Counted from the first letter of the stretch, positions 17,508 through 26,099 are shown. The stretch: DNA of 64,000 nucleotides from CAIQPV01 sp963719855 (GCA_963719855.1 CAVRDK010000001.1:1-64000), one strand, 5' to 3'. Notes: generated from the letters alone by a model not told the origin. A program made the numbers and translations.

Positions 17508-18203
17508 TCAGGGAATCTCCGCATCCCCCATGCGCCCCAGAATGATGTCCGTCTTGCGTAGCAAGCCTTTTGCTTCGCGGTGCTTGTCGTAATAGCGCGG
17601 ATTGGGCACCATCGCGGCGAGCTTGGCGGCCTGCGGGGCGGAGAGTTGCGCTGCACTGACGTGGTAATAATGTCGTGCCGCCGCTTCTGCGCCGAACACT
17701 CCGTTGCCCCATTCGATCACGTTCAGATAGATTTCAAAAATACGTTCCTTGTCCATCATCTTTTCCAGCATAACCGTGATCGTGGCCTCTTCAAGCTTGC
17801 GCCACGGCGTGCGTTTGCCGGAGAGAAATAAATTTTTTGCCAGTTGCTGGCTGATGGTGGAGCCGCCCGCGACGATCTTGCCCTTCTTCAAATTCTTCTC
17901 GTAAGCCTTCTGTATGCCATCCCAGTCGAAACCTTCGTGGTCAACGAACTTGGCGTCTTCCGAAGCGATCAACGCTTGTTTGAGGTTGTCGGAGATTTTT
18001 GCGTAGGGTACCCACTTATGTTGCAACTCGGCATCGGGTTTTTTACTTTGCATGATTTCCAGGCGATCCACCATGAAGGCGCTGGTGGCAGGATTGTGAT
18101 CCACCCACCACCATATGTGCGCGAATATCCACGCCTGATAAAGCAGCAAAAGTACGAACAGCAGCGCAACAATGCGCCACATCCAGCGCCATAGTTTTTT
18201 CAT
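17508..18203 (-). CDS. mtgA: Monofunctional peptidoglycan glycosyltransferase
   Basis: GT51 glycosyltransferase that polymerises lipid II into glycan strands, without a transpeptidase domain. The 231-residue product has one N-terminal membrane helix (IVALLFVLLLLYQAWIF) and GT51 motifs: ASEDAKFVDHEGFDW (catalytic Glu), GGSTISQQLAKNLFL, and KERIFEIYLNVIEWGNGVFG. The ATG at 18203 overlaps the aroE stop as ATGA, so translation is coupled; an in-frame ATG upstream at 18257 lies inside aroE. The aroE-mtgA order is common in betaproteobacteria. Confidence 0.94.
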   Translation of the reverse strand: MKKLWRWMWRIVALLFVLLLLYQAWIFAHIWWWVDHNPATSAFMVDRLEIMQSKKPDAELQHKWVPYAKISDNLKQALIASEDAKFVDHEGFDWDGIQKAYEKNLKKGKIVAGGSTISQQLAKNLFLSGKRTPWRKLEEATITVMLEKMMDKERIFEIYLNVIEWGNGVFGAEAAARHYYHVSAAQLSAPQAAKLAAMVPNPRYYDKHREAKGLLRKTDIILGRMGDAEIP

Positions 18204-19009
18204 TGCGCCCGCAGTTTGGTGAGCACGGGCGCGGTGTCCGGGCGCACACCGCGCCATTTTAAGAAAGCCTCCGCTGCCTGTTCGACTAGCATTCCCAATC
18301 CATCGGAAAGCCGCGCTGCGCCTTGTTCTCGTGCGAACCGGAGGAATGGCGTCTGCTTACCATACATCATGTCGTAGGCTAGTGCATCGGTTGCGAAGAT
18401 GCCGGATGGCAATGGCGGCAATTTATTTGACAGGCTGCTCGACGTGGCGTTGATTACCACATCAAATTGCTTGTCCGCCAGCGCTTCGTAGCTGCTGGCG
18501 AACACCGTGCCATAGCTGGTGAATTCGGACGCCAATTGCTGCGCTTTTTCCAGCGTGCGGTTGGCGATGACGATGCTCGCGCCCGCATTGAACAACTGCC
18601 AGATCACTCCATGCGCTGCCCCGCCCGCGCCCATCAGCAGAACTTTTTTGAACAGCAGCTTGCAGCCCAGGTTCTGCTCAATGTCGGCAATCAGCCCGGC
18701 GCCGTCGGTGTTGTCGCCGAAGATTTCGCCGTCCTGAAACAGCAGCGTGTTCACCGCCTGCGCGGCGCGCGCGCGACCGGTGAGCTGGTTGCAAAGTTGG
18801 AAGGCTTCGAACTTGAACGGTACGGTGACATTGCAGCCCTTGTAACCATCGCCGCGCAACTGCGCGATGGTGTCGGCGAAGCTATCCAGCGGCGCTTCGA
18901 TTTTTTTATAGCTGATGTCCTGCCTGGTCTGCTCCGCGAACATCTTATGAATCAGCGGCGATTTGCTGTGTGAGATGGGGTTGCCGATAACGGCGTATTG
19001 GTCGGTCAT
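18200..19009 (-). CDS. aroE: Shikimate dehydrogenase
   Basis: NADP-dependent reduction of 3-dehydroshikimate in chorismate synthesis. The 269-residue product has the N-terminal substrate site YAVIGNPISHSKSP, the catalytic lysine region GCNVTVPFKFEAF, a nucleotide-binding GAGGAAHGVIWQL with NRTLEKAQQL, and a C-terminal DGLGMLVEQAAEAF. The start at 19009 (MTDQYAVIGNP) fits the family; a longer frame from 19039 adds ten unconserved residues. Coupled to mtgA by an ATGA overlap. Confidence 0.95.
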   Translation of the reverse strand: MTDQYAVIGNPISHSKSPLIHKMFAEQTRQDISYKKIEAPLDSFADTIAQLRGDGYKGCNVTVPFKFEAFQLCNQLTGRARAAQAVNTLLFQDGEIFGDNTDGAGLIADIEQNLGCKLLFKKVLLMGAGGAAHGVIWQLFNAGASIVIANRTLEKAQQLASEFTSYGTVFASSYEALADKQFDVVINATSSSLSNKLPPLPSGIFATDALAYDMMYGKQTPFLRFAREQGAARLSDGLGMLVEQAAEAFLKWRGVRPDTAPVLTKLRAQ

Positions 19010-19045
19010 ACTTGTCCTGAACAAATGCTGTTCACTCAATAAATT

Positions 19046-19142
19046 CCGTTCGCCCTGATCCTTCGACTATGCTCAGGACTAAAGGCCTTGTCGAAGGGCT
19101 TTGAGTTAGTGGCTGGTGGTTCGACAAGCTCACCACGAACGG
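19046..19142. repeat. Palindromic repeat CCGTTCG...CGAACGG, copy 2
   Basis: CCGTTCGCCCTGATCCTTCG on the left and GGTTCGACAAGCTCACCACG then AACGG on the right frame about 97 bases with internal pairing (CTTCGAC with GTCGAAG). It lies between exbD and aroE and shares its right half with 14253-14309. Confidence 0.7.
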
Positions 19143-19214
19143 TTTAGTGAATAGTAGCCTGTCGAAGGAGCCGAATTATAACTTCATTCGGCGCGCCTTT
19201 TTAAATCCGTAGTC

Positions 19215-19643
19215 TTATTTGATGAACTGCTCATTTCCGACGATCCCGATCTTGGTCACGCCAATCCGTTGTGCAGATGCCAATACCGCTGCTACCGATT
19301 TGTACGCAACCAGCTTGTTGGGGCGCACGTGGACTTCGGGTTGATCGGGCATTGCGGCGACCGACTGTAGCTTGCTTTCCAGAGTTGCACGATCCGGCAA
19401 GGCGAGTCCATTCCACAATACCGTGCCGTCGGAATCGACATCAATTGTTACTACCGTTGGTGAAGTGCTCGACGGAGGCGTACCAATCGGCATATTCAAA
19501 TTCACCGCATGATTCTGGATGGGGATCGTGATGATCAGCATGATCAGCAACACTAACATCACGTCGATCAATGGCGTCATGTTCATTTCGATCATCACGT
19601 CCGGTTCACCCGAACTGTTTCCGATGCCAACATTCATGGACAT
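19215..19643 (-). CDS. exbD: ExbD/TolR-family biopolymer transport protein (distal)
   Basis: Inner-membrane protein of the proton-driven TonB energiser, 142 residues. One membrane helix near residues 22-45 (NMTPLIDVMLVLLIMLIITI) carries the essential Asp in LIDVMLVLL. A periplasmic domain follows, with a C-terminal VAAVLASAQRIGVTKIGIV typical of ExbD. It is the last gene of the metal-uptake operon, 27 bases after a second exbD. The two paralogues may form a mixed dimer in the pentameric ExbB pore. Confidence 0.9.
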   Translation of the reverse strand: MSMNVGIGNSSGEPDVMIEMNMTPLIDVMLVLLIMLIITIPIQNHAVNLNMPIGTPPSSTSPTVVTIDVDSDGTVLWNGLALPDRATLESKLQSVAAMPDQPEVHVRPNKLVAYKSVAAVLASAQRIGVTKIGIVGNEQFIK

Positions 19644-19670
19644 GGAGGGACTCCTGTTTTGATATAACTC

Positions 19671-20111
19671 TTAATGTGTTTCAACATCACGTGCCGGTGG
19701 TTCTGTCACGAAGCCGATTTTGGCAATACCGGCACGTTGTGCAGCAAAGATTACCTTGCCGATAAATTCATAGCGGGTGTTTTGGTCGCCACGGATATTC
19801 ACTGCCGGTTGCGGTGTCAGAACGGCTATTATTTTCAACTTGCGCAGTAGCACGTTGGTATCCGGCACGTACTGTTCATTCCAGAACATATCGCCATCTT
19901 TGTTGACTGCGATATTGATATTTTCCGGCTTGGTTTTGTATGGCCGATTTCGTTCGCTCGGCAACTTCACCGGCACGGTATGCGTGACGACTGGAATGGT
20001 AATCAGAAAAATGATCAACAGCACTAACATGACATCTACCAGCGGTGTCGTGTTTATCGCGCTAGTTAGCTCGTTTTCATCCCCTTCCAAAGACTCAAAA
20101 GACATTGCCAT
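19671..20111 (-). CDS. exbD: ExbD/TolR-family biopolymer transport protein (proximal)
   Basis: Second ExbD paralogue, 146 residues, with NTTPLVDVMLVLLIIFLITI carrying the conserved aspartate and a periplasmic C-terminal part ending FAAQRAGIAKIGFVTEPP. It begins 4 bases after exbB, a spacing that implies coupled translation. It differs from the distal copy mainly in the periplasmic region, so they are old duplicates rather than a recent repeat. Confidence 0.9.
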   Translation of the reverse strand: MAMSFESLEGDENELTSAINTTPLVDVMLVLLIIFLITIPVVTHTVPVKLPSERNRPYKTKPENINIAVNKDGDMFWNEQYVPDTNVLLRKLKIIAVLTPQPAVNIRGDQNTRYEFIGKVIFAAQRAGIAKIGFVTEPPARDVETH

Positions 20112-20114
20112 GAT

Positions 20115-20981
20115 TTAAGCCGTCTTTGTCTGTTTTGCATTGCGACCAGCTTCGCTGCTGGACATGACGCCACTGAGCAACACGGAATGTAAATCCGAGC
20201 TGAATGAACGCACATCTTCCATTGCCTTCTTGTTGCGTCGAACCAGCCAGTTGTAACCGAGAACGGCAGGAACCGCCACGGCTAGGCCAATCGCCGTCAT
20301 GATCAGCGCCTCCCCCACCGGCCCGGCCACCTTGTCGATAGAAGCTTGTCCGGCGATACCGATTGCGGTCAATGCGTGATAGATGCCCCAGACCGTACCG
20401 AACAAACCTATGAAAGGCGCGGTAGAACCAACCGTTGCCAGAACTGCCAGTCCATCCTGCAGGCGGCTTTGGACTTTTTCAACGGCACGCTGGATCGACA
20501 TCGTAACCCAGGTATTCAGGTCGATGCGCTCCAGCAGCGCACCATCGTGATGCTCGGTGGACTTGCTGCCAATTTCCGCGATGTAACGAAACGGACTGCC
20601 TTGTTTCAGGATCGATATCCCGTCTTGAACTGAGGCAGCCTTCCAAAACAAGCTTCTGGCTTCTGCAGCCTGACCCATCATGCGGAATTGATCGATCAGC
20701 TTGGTGATTATGATGTACCAGGTGCTCATTGACATGATGAGTAATATGATTATTGTGCTGCGCGCTACAAGATCACCCCCCTTCCAAAGCGCATCGAAAC
20801 CGTAAGGATTGTCGACCACTTCCTTCGATGTGGCAGGGGGCGCGAGCGGTGCTGTCATCGGTGCAACTGAGGCGGAAGCCGCCACAGAGTTATCGGCAGC
20901 TTGCGAAAGTGTGGCCATTGCTGCGGTTCCGGCAATGCAGACCAAGAATGCCACAATAAATCCGTATAGACGTTTTTTCAT
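20115..20981 (-). CDS. exbB: ExbB/TolQ-family proton channel protein
   Basis: Pore subunit of the TonB energiser, 288 residues. A signal-like N-terminal hydrophobic segment (FIVAFLVCIAGTAAMATL) and an Ala/Pro-rich stretch precede the first core helix (STIIILLIMSMSTWYIIITK). The C-terminal part has the MotA/TolQ/ExbB motif TVGSTAPFIGLFGTVWGIYH and GEALIMTAIGLAVAVPAVLGYN. The N-terminal extension is longer than in E. coli ExbB and is seen in a subset of proteobacterial ExbB proteins. Follows tonB by 75 bases. Confidence 0.93.
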   Translation of the reverse strand: MKKRLYGFIVAFLVCIAGTAAMATLSQAADNSVAASASVAPMTAPLAPPATSKEVVDNPYGFDALWKGGDLVARSTIIILLIMSMSTWYIIITKLIDQFRMMGQAAEARSLFWKAASVQDGISILKQGSPFRYIAEIGSKSTEHHDGALLERIDLNTWVTMSIQRAVEKVQSRLQDGLAVLATVGSTAPFIGLFGTVWGIYHALTAIGIAGQASIDKVAGPVGEALIMTAIGLAVAVPAVLGYNWLVRRNKKAMEDVRSFSSDLHSVLLSGVMSSSEAGRNAKQTKTA

Positions 20982-21055
20982 AAAATATTCCTTACACGTT
21001 GAAAAATAAAATTGGGCTTCTGAAACAAGAAATCTGATTTCAATGCTCTATTCCG

Positions 21056-21709
21056 TCATTCCAGTTTCCAGACATACTGCATTTTGGTCCAGAATTGTTC
21101 CGGCTTGCCATCGATCGTACCGGGCTTGAATTTGCATAAACTGAGTCCGGCAATTGCTGCTCTATCCAGATCCCTTGAACCGCTGGATTTTTCTATTCTG
21201 GAATCCACAACCCTGCCATCGAGTCCTATCAGGAATGCCAGTATCACCGTACCTTGTTCCTCATTGCGCAATGATCTACTTGGATATTCGGGTTTTTCAC
21301 ACGCCTTGGCATCCACGACTGCAGGAACTCTTACCGGAGTCCTCGGTGCTTCCTTAACCGGCGGCATGACCGGATTGTCTGGCTTCACATTCGTCACTGC
21401 CGTGATAGTGTTCTGCTGCTGCGGTGGCTGAACCGAAACCTCCGGCGGTGGAACAAACGATGGTGGCGATGCCAAAAGTTTTGGCAGTGGGTGGGGTTTG
21501 GGCAATTCCGGCGGTGGAGGTGGTTTCACCTCTTCGATGATCCTGGTTTCGACCGGTTGATTAATTACCTCTACGACTTTATGAGCCAAGCCCGTAACGA
21601 GGGCGTAAATGATGAATACGTGCAATAAAATGACGAAGGAAATGCCGACCCATTTCTTCGATGGGTTGCGCTCATATTCCGAGTATTCCATACCGTATTC
21701 CAATTTCAT
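21056..21709 (-). CDS. tonB: TonB energy transducer
   Basis: Links the ExbB/ExbD motor to the TonB-dependent receptor upstream. The 217-residue product has a cytoplasmic tail, one membrane helix (WVGISFVILLHVFIIYALV), a Pro-rich periplasmic spacer (VKPPPPPELPKPHPLPK) and a C-terminal TonB domain (ARACEKPEYPSRS-like start, LIGLDGRVVDSRIEKSSGSR, FKPGTIDGKPEQFWTKM). I use the ATG at 21709; ATGs at 21757 and 21691 are also possible. An unusually long cytoplasmic segment precedes the helix. Confidence 0.9.
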   Translation of the reverse strand: MKLEYGMEYSEYERNPSKKWVGISFVILLHVFIIYALVTGLAHKVVEVINQPVETRIIEEVKPPPPPELPKPHPLPKLLASPPSFVPPPEVSVQPPQQQNTITAVTNVKPDNPVMPPVKEAPRTPVRVPAVVDAKACEKPEYPSRSLRNEEQGTVILAFLIGLDGRVVDSRIEKSSGSRDLDRAAIAGLSLCKFKPGTIDGKPEQFWTKMQYVWKLE

Positions 21710-21809
21710 CTCGCTTTTGTACAAATATCGTTCATGTTGTGCCGCTGAATTGTGCACAGGCGGCTGCCAGATTAACTGGCATGATCCTGCCGCCCGCCGT
21801 CAGGTGCCA

Positions 21810-24041
21810 TTAAAAAGACTTAGACAGACCAGCGTACAAAGTTCTGCGCGCACCATACTGAGGGGCACCAACACCAATACCCGACCCGTCACGAAGCAAA
21901 TATGATTTGTCAAACAGATTGATCACTGCGAGTCGGCCTTCTATGTTACCCGTCGATGCCTCTTTCCACTCATGTGTCAAAGCTGCATTCACAGTTACGT
22001 AACTCGGTACAGTGCCGGAGTTTGGTGCGCCCCCCACTGGCGTTCTACGAAGACCGCTGCCAGAGACAAAATCCGTACTGATTTGTGAGTCAGCAAATTT
22101 ATAATGGACACCGCCCGACAGAGTGTAGGTTTGATTGTGATCCAGGTAGACGTAATTATTTGCGATATAACTTAACTCAGCCGCTCCGAACAAGGACTGA
22201 CCCGAGATGATATTTTTCCCTTGCGCCTTTTGCGCAGCGAAGTTCAGGAAACTGCCCCAACGCGAGGCGTTGTATATCGCCGAAAGCTCTAAGCCTTTTG
22301 CGTAGCCTTGGGCATAGTTGAACGGCGATAAAATAAGCGCCTGTCCAAATTGGCCTTCGTCAATCAGGTTCGTTATATCTTTGTAATATGCGTCAGCAGT
22401 AAGCGTCAAATTTGAGCCGATCTTCTGATTTACGCCCAAATCATAATAATTCGTGCGTTCCGCCTTGACGTTATCCGACACCGGTATTTCAGGTGCATTG
22501 CTTGTATTGGCATACAAATTGATGCTGCTTTGCGACGCGAGTTCTTGCGGTGGCGGTGTGAAGTAACGGGAATAGCCCGCATGGAGGGCAGTCTCGTCAC
22601 TTAGCTTGTAGGCCAAATTAAGGCGCGGACTCCATTGATGTTCATCTGTAAATGCTGATACATGGTCGAAACGCAGGCCGTAATTCAAAGTCAACGGCTT
22701 CGATATCTGGTATTCATCCTGAAGGTAAATACTGGACAGAGTGCCGGTCTTGCCCGAATTGTCAGCAATGGTGGTGGGAGTCGTACAGGCTGGTGTTACG
22801 CAGGTAGGGTCGGTGGAATTAAAAACAGCCACGCTATTGTTGCTTTGCGTAACCTGGCGTGTATAAGCAAAGCCGGTGCGTAAGGTATGCACCGTATTTA
22901 GCTTATAACTCGCATCCACTTGAACGCCGTTTGCCGAATTAGAGCGTAGCGTGTCGGATGCGACACCGTTGTAAATCAGATCGCCAACCAAGTCAGGTGT
23001 GTAGTGCAATTCAGAATATTGATGAAAGGCTGCTGCTTGATAGTTGAGATCCCCCAAACTTTTCTGGAATGACAGGACGAAGTATCGATTCACCTCGCGT
23101 TGTTGTTCATCGATCTGTGATGAAGGCAGAGAACCGGCACCAGCCAACGTCCAAGTCGGAGTTTGGTCAGGATTGTTTGGTATCTGAAACTTACCATTGT
23201 AAGTTCCGAACAGAAGCCCAGCCTTTGTATTGTCATCCACATAATACGAGAAATCGCCGAACGATTTTGTTTGCTGTGTTTGATCATGAATGGCGTTGGA
23301 CGAAGCTGTCGGATTTTCGATACCTAACGAATTGCTTACATAGTTTCCTGACAGGTAGTAATTAAATGCGCCCTGGCTGCCGAAAAATTCGGCGCTCGGC
23401 TGAACGAAATCATGTCCGCCTACCAGTAGGCCAACCCGTCCGCCGGGTTTTATCGTGCCTTCTTTGGTCTGAATATCGACAATACCGGCGGTACGTAAGC
23501 CATATTGGGCCGGCAACGTTCCAGTCACAAAGTCGATTTGATCCACGAACCGAGTGTCGATTGATTGGCCGAATCCAGAAATACCCTCAGGAAGTTGAAT
23601 GCCGTTGACGCGGTATTGCACGTTGCCATGATCGTCGCGAATATGAAGTGAGCCTGAACCCTTGGAGTCTTGTGCAACGCCCGGCAATCGCAGCAATACT
23701 TCATTGAAAGGGGTGTCGTCGCCTTGACCAAGCATGTCGATCATTTTTCTGTCGACGGTATATACCGTTGTGCCAACTTTCGGAGAAAGTTCTACGCGAG
23801 CGCTCTTGAGACGTGCGGCAGTGACTTCGATCGTGTTGAGTACCTCAGTCGGAGCCGCGTTTGCAAGAGGAGCGGTGCTGGTTGACGGCTCCACGCTGTA
23901 AACTTCCTTGGGGATTGACATGGTGTTTGCTTCATTGGCTTCAGCAACTTGCTCGCGAATGGCGTGCAAGTCTTCATCGGTTGCCGCGTAAGAGGATAGC
24001 GGCGCGAATAGCGCCACAAAAAGTGCGGTGTATTTGAACAT
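21810..24041 (-). CDS. TonB-dependent outer-membrane receptor
   Basis: A 22-strand barrel receptor of 743 residues. It has a signal peptide (FKYTALFVALFAPLSSYAA), a TonB-box-like NTIEVTAARL, a plug domain (FNEVLLRLPGVAQDS, IRDDHGNVQYRVNGIQLPEG, AQYGLRTAGIVDIQTK) and a barrel ending RRTLYAGLSKSF with terminal aromatic residue. The ATG at 24041 fits the signal peptide; an ATG at 24077 adds 12 residues. Context (Zur, ZIP transporter, dedicated TonB-ExbBD) points to a metal, most likely zinc, as substrate. It lacks an obvious His-rich loop but has a cysteine pair (TCVTPACTTP) in a predicted extracellular segment. Substrate assignment is inference. Confidence 0.9.
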   Translation of the reverse strand: MFKYTALFVALFAPLSSYAATDEDLHAIREQVAEANEANTMSIPKEVYSVEPSTSTAPLANAAPTEVLNTIEVTAARLKSARVELSPKVGTTVYTVDRKMIDMLGQGDDTPFNEVLLRLPGVAQDSKGSGSLHIRDDHGNVQYRVNGIQLPEGISGFGQSIDTRFVDQIDFVTGTLPAQYGLRTAGIVDIQTKEGTIKPGGRVGLLVGGHDFVQPSAEFFGSQGAFNYYLSGNYVSNSLGIENPTASSNAIHDQTQQTKSFGDFSYYVDDNTKAGLLFGTYNGKFQIPNNPDQTPTWTLAGAGSLPSSQIDEQQREVNRYFVLSFQKSLGDLNYQAAAFHQYSELHYTPDLVGDLIYNGVASDTLRSNSANGVQVDASYKLNTVHTLRTGFAYTRQVTQSNNSVAVFNSTDPTCVTPACTTPTTIADNSGKTGTLSSIYLQDEYQISKPLTLNYGLRFDHVSAFTDEHQWSPRLNLAYKLSDETALHAGYSRYFTPPPQELASQSSINLYANTSNAPEIPVSDNVKAERTNYYDLGVNQKIGSNLTLTADAYYKDITNLIDEGQFGQALILSPFNYAQGYAKGLELSAIYNASRWGSFLNFAAQKAQGKNIISGQSLFGAAELSYIANNYVYLDHNQTYTLSGGVHYKFADSQISTDFVSGSGLRRTPVGGAPNSGTVPSYVTVNAALTHEWKEASTGNIEGRLAVINLFDKSYLLRDGSGIGVGAPQYGARRTLYAGLSKSF

Positions 24042-24091
24042 GGTGATTCTCCAAAATAATAGCAAACACCCCACCATTGGTGGGGCAGGCG

Positions 24092-24418
24092 TTATGCGAT
24101 TCTTTTGGATTGAGGCGGGCCGCGCGCAACAGCAGCAAGAATATGGGCGGAACGGAAGGAAATGGTGGGGTGCTGCACTGCCTCATCGGATACCAGCAGC
24201 GGCGTGAAATTATATGCGCCGACGTTGAGCGCGCTGCCCAGTTGCGCATAATCGGCGCATTTCTCGCAGATGTTGGAATGCGGCGCTTGTTTGCCTTCAT
24301 GCTGTTGTGTTAAATCCTCAAACGCATGGCGCAATGCGTGCGCCGCCCCAGCTTGCTGGGCGAACAGCAGGGCCAATGCGAGCAACAGCGGAAAGAAGAT
24401 GGTGCGGGAAAGCTTCAT
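24092..24418 (-). CDS. Small secreted DUF2946-like protein
   Basis: A 108-residue exported protein. The signal peptide (KLSRTIFFPLLLALALLFAQ) is followed by HALRHAFEDLTQQHEGKQ and PHSNICEKCADYAQLG, a His-plus-CxxC arrangement that could bind a metal. The pattern resembles the DUF2946 family, often found near metal transporters. It starts within 20 bases of the zip stop; several in-frame ATGs exist, and I use 24418, which directly precedes the signal peptide. It may be a periplasmic metal chaperone for the receptor gene downstream. Confidence 0.65.
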   Translation of the reverse strand: MKLSRTIFFPLLLALALLFAQQAGAAHALRHAFEDLTQQHEGKQAPHSNICEKCADYAQLGSALNVGAYNFTPLLVSDEAVQHPTISFRSAHILAAVARGPPQSKRIA

Positions 24419-24434
24419 GTTGGACGCCATCATA

Positions 24435-25178
24435 TCAGTCAAAAAATGAACCAGCAATGCGAACCAGCAATGCACCTGCTATCATGAACCCACCTTGCCA
24501 CGCGAATGATCCGCGCCCTTGGCGCAGCCAGGGCATGATGCCGGTCAACGCGATGTAGATGAAATTGGCCGCAGCGACGACGAGAACGAAGGGCACCCAT
24601 TCATGCGCACCAGATAAGGCCAGATAGCCGACGACGGCACCGAGCACGCAGGCCAGTCGCGTCAGCGCATTCCAGGCCAGCGCCTTCTTCTTGCTCCATT
24701 GAGCGGTGAGCAGTAGCGCAAAATCGCCCGCCTCGCGCGGCACCTCATGCGCCAGAACAGCAAAGGTCATGCCCCAGGCTAGCGCTGGGTCAACCAAGAA
24801 GGTTGCTCCCAGCATCAGGCCATCGGTGAATACATGTAGTGTGCTGCCGACCAGAATCATCGGGATTGGCCGGGCGAGGTCGTGGGTGCAGACGCTGTCG
24901 GCACCGTGCCGACAGCCGACGTGTAGCTTGTGTTCGAGCGCAAATAGCGCAATCAGCGCCACCAGAAGCACTGAGAACAAATCGTTAGCTGCCATGCCGC
25001 CTTTGAGGGCATCGGGCAGCAGATCGAGCAGCGCGAGCGCGAGCATCATGCCTGCGGCAAAACTGACCATGCGCGTTAGCCATGCGTGGCTCAGGCGGAT
25101 AGTGAAGAAGTACGCGATAACCATGCTCGCAAACCCGGCGAGTACACCAGCGGCGATAGTCTGAACAAGCGTGTTCAT
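24435..25178 (-). CDS. ZIP-family metal transporter
   Basis: Inner-membrane divalent-metal permease, 247 residues, about eight hydrophobic helices. TM4 has HVFTDGLMLGA and TM5 HEVPREAGDFALLL, the ZIP metal-site helices; the usual second TM5 His (HExPHE) is Arg here, which is unusual. The intracellular loop holds HKLHVGCRHGADSVCTH, a His/Cys-rich segment. The ATG shares one base with the zur stop (TGATG), so translation is coupled. Zinc is the likely substrate given that neighbour. Confidence 0.9.
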   Translation of the reverse strand: MNTLVQTIAAGVLAGFASMVIAYFFTIRLSHAWLTRMVSFAAGMMLALALLDLLPDALKGGMAANDLFSVLLVALIALFALEHKLHVGCRHGADSVCTHDLARPIPMILVGSTLHVFTDGLMLGATFLVDPALAWGMTFAVLAHEVPREAGDFALLLTAQWSKKKALAWNALTRLACVLGAVVGYLALSGAHEWVPFVLVVAAANFIYIALTGIMPWLRQGRGSFAWQGGFMIAGALLVRIAGSFFD

Positions 25179-25615
25179 CAGTGGGAATGGGTGCAGCGCG
25201 GGCATTCGCCCCGGATGTCCAGCGCCATGCCGCCGAAGCGAAAGCCGCGCGGCAGCACGGGCAGTGGAGGAGGGGGGGTGTCCAGACAAAACATGCCCCC
25301 GCAGCCAGTACAGCGGAGATGCATGTGCTGCGCATGTTCGCCGTCAGGGTTGGACGCAGAGAAACGGAACACGCCTAGTCCATCGACGGCCTTGTGTGCG
25401 AGCTGTACATCGGCAAGCCAGTCGAGAACGCGGTAAATTGTTACGCGGTCAACTTGCTGTCCATTCTGCGCGAGCATGGATTCGATTTCGGAATGGCTCA
25501 GGGGAAATGAGGCTGCCTTTATCATGGCAAGAATCTGTGCCCGAGCGGGAGTCGCCCGCCCGCCTGCGCTGCGTATGGCTTCTGCAATTATTGGATTTAT
25601 TAGGGCTTGTTTCAC
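25178..25615 (-). CDS. zur: Fur-family regulator, probable Zur
   Basis: Metal-dependent repressor, 145 residues. N-terminal winged helix (TPARAQILAMIKAASFPLSHSEI, VDRVTIYRVLDWL) and a C-terminal dimer domain with HMHLRCTGCGGMFCL and CPRC, the two CxxC pairs of the structural zinc site. Its position at the head of an operon with a ZIP permease and TonB receptor supports Zur over Fur or PerR. It probably represses its own operon when zinc is adequate, via the palindrome just upstream. Confidence 0.85.
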   Translation of the reverse strand: MKQALINPIIAEAIRSAGGRATPARAQILAMIKAASFPLSHSEIESMLAQNGQQVDRVTIYRVLDWLADVQLAHKAVDGLGVFRFSASNPDGEHAQHMHLRCTGCGGMFCLDTPPPPLPVLPRGFRFGGMALDIRGECPRCTHSH

Positions 25616-25628
25616 CCGAGCATCTTAA

Positions 25629-25660
25629 TGCAACTTTGTTGCAAATACAATGTAACGTTT
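25629..25660 (-). promoter_or_regulatory. Candidate Zur operator
   Basis: TGCAAC-TTT-GTTGCA (25629-25643) is a perfect 6-3-6 inverted repeat 14 bases upstream of zur, and a third half-site TGTAAC follows 7 bases on. Fur-family boxes have similar two-half-site spacing. AT content around it is high, as for a promoter. It is inferred from position and symmetry only. Confidence 0.5.
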
Positions 25661-25886
25661 TTTCGATGCCATTTTTTAGGTTGTCTTGCGGTTGGATGCT
25701 TTTCCAACATCTTTGTGCCTACGCGTGCTGCAATTTAGCAGCGAGGAGGTCGGCTAGATGATTGTCATCCAATAGGGTAGCCTTATAAGATTCGCTTCTT
25801 CATTGTGAAAGAAGCGCACGAATGGCGTTCGTACCAGCACTGCATTTCGATGCGAGCTACCACAAGTCGGGCAAGGAGAATACAGC

Positions 25887-26057
25887 ATGAAGCAGAAACT
25901 AGACTTGAGGGAGAAGGTGAAATCTGGAACAAGCGTTAAGAACGGCAACGACTATCCAGAGCGCCTCACCATCGCCGCAGTGAAAGACACGGACGGCATC
26001 GTCACGAATTACGTTGTTACTCAGATAGATCCAGCAGGTGAGCCGAACCCGATTTAG
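25887..26057 (+). CDS. Small hydrophilic protein of unknown function
   Basis: A 56-residue charged protein (MKQKLDLREKVKSGTSVKNG at the start) of unknown family. Strong support is an AAGGAG-type ribosome site 8 bases upstream. A 22-codon frame (25822-25890, MAFVPALHFDAS) ends in an ATGA overlap with this start, which may be a leader peptide. It sits alone on the plus strand between zur and hppA. Confidence 0.55.
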   Translation: MKQKLDLREKVKSGTSVKNGNDYPERLTIAAVKDTDGIVTNYVVTQIDPAGEPNPI

Positions 26058-26077
26058 TGGGCTGGCAAGCCCACTAA
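26054..26077 (+). terminator. Hairpin at the end of the small plus-strand gene
   Basis: A 10-bp perfect stem (TTAGTGGGCT with AGCCCACTAA, loop GGCA) overlapping the stop codon of the small gene. No U-tract follows, so it may protect the mRNA rather than terminate strongly. Confidence 0.4.
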
Positions 26078-26099
26078 GTCCAGATAAATTATGAGAACC

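Noticed and set aside
19215..20111. The two exbD genes as a recent tandem duplication
   Set aside because: Their sequences share only the membrane helix and C-terminal motif, so they are old paralogues.
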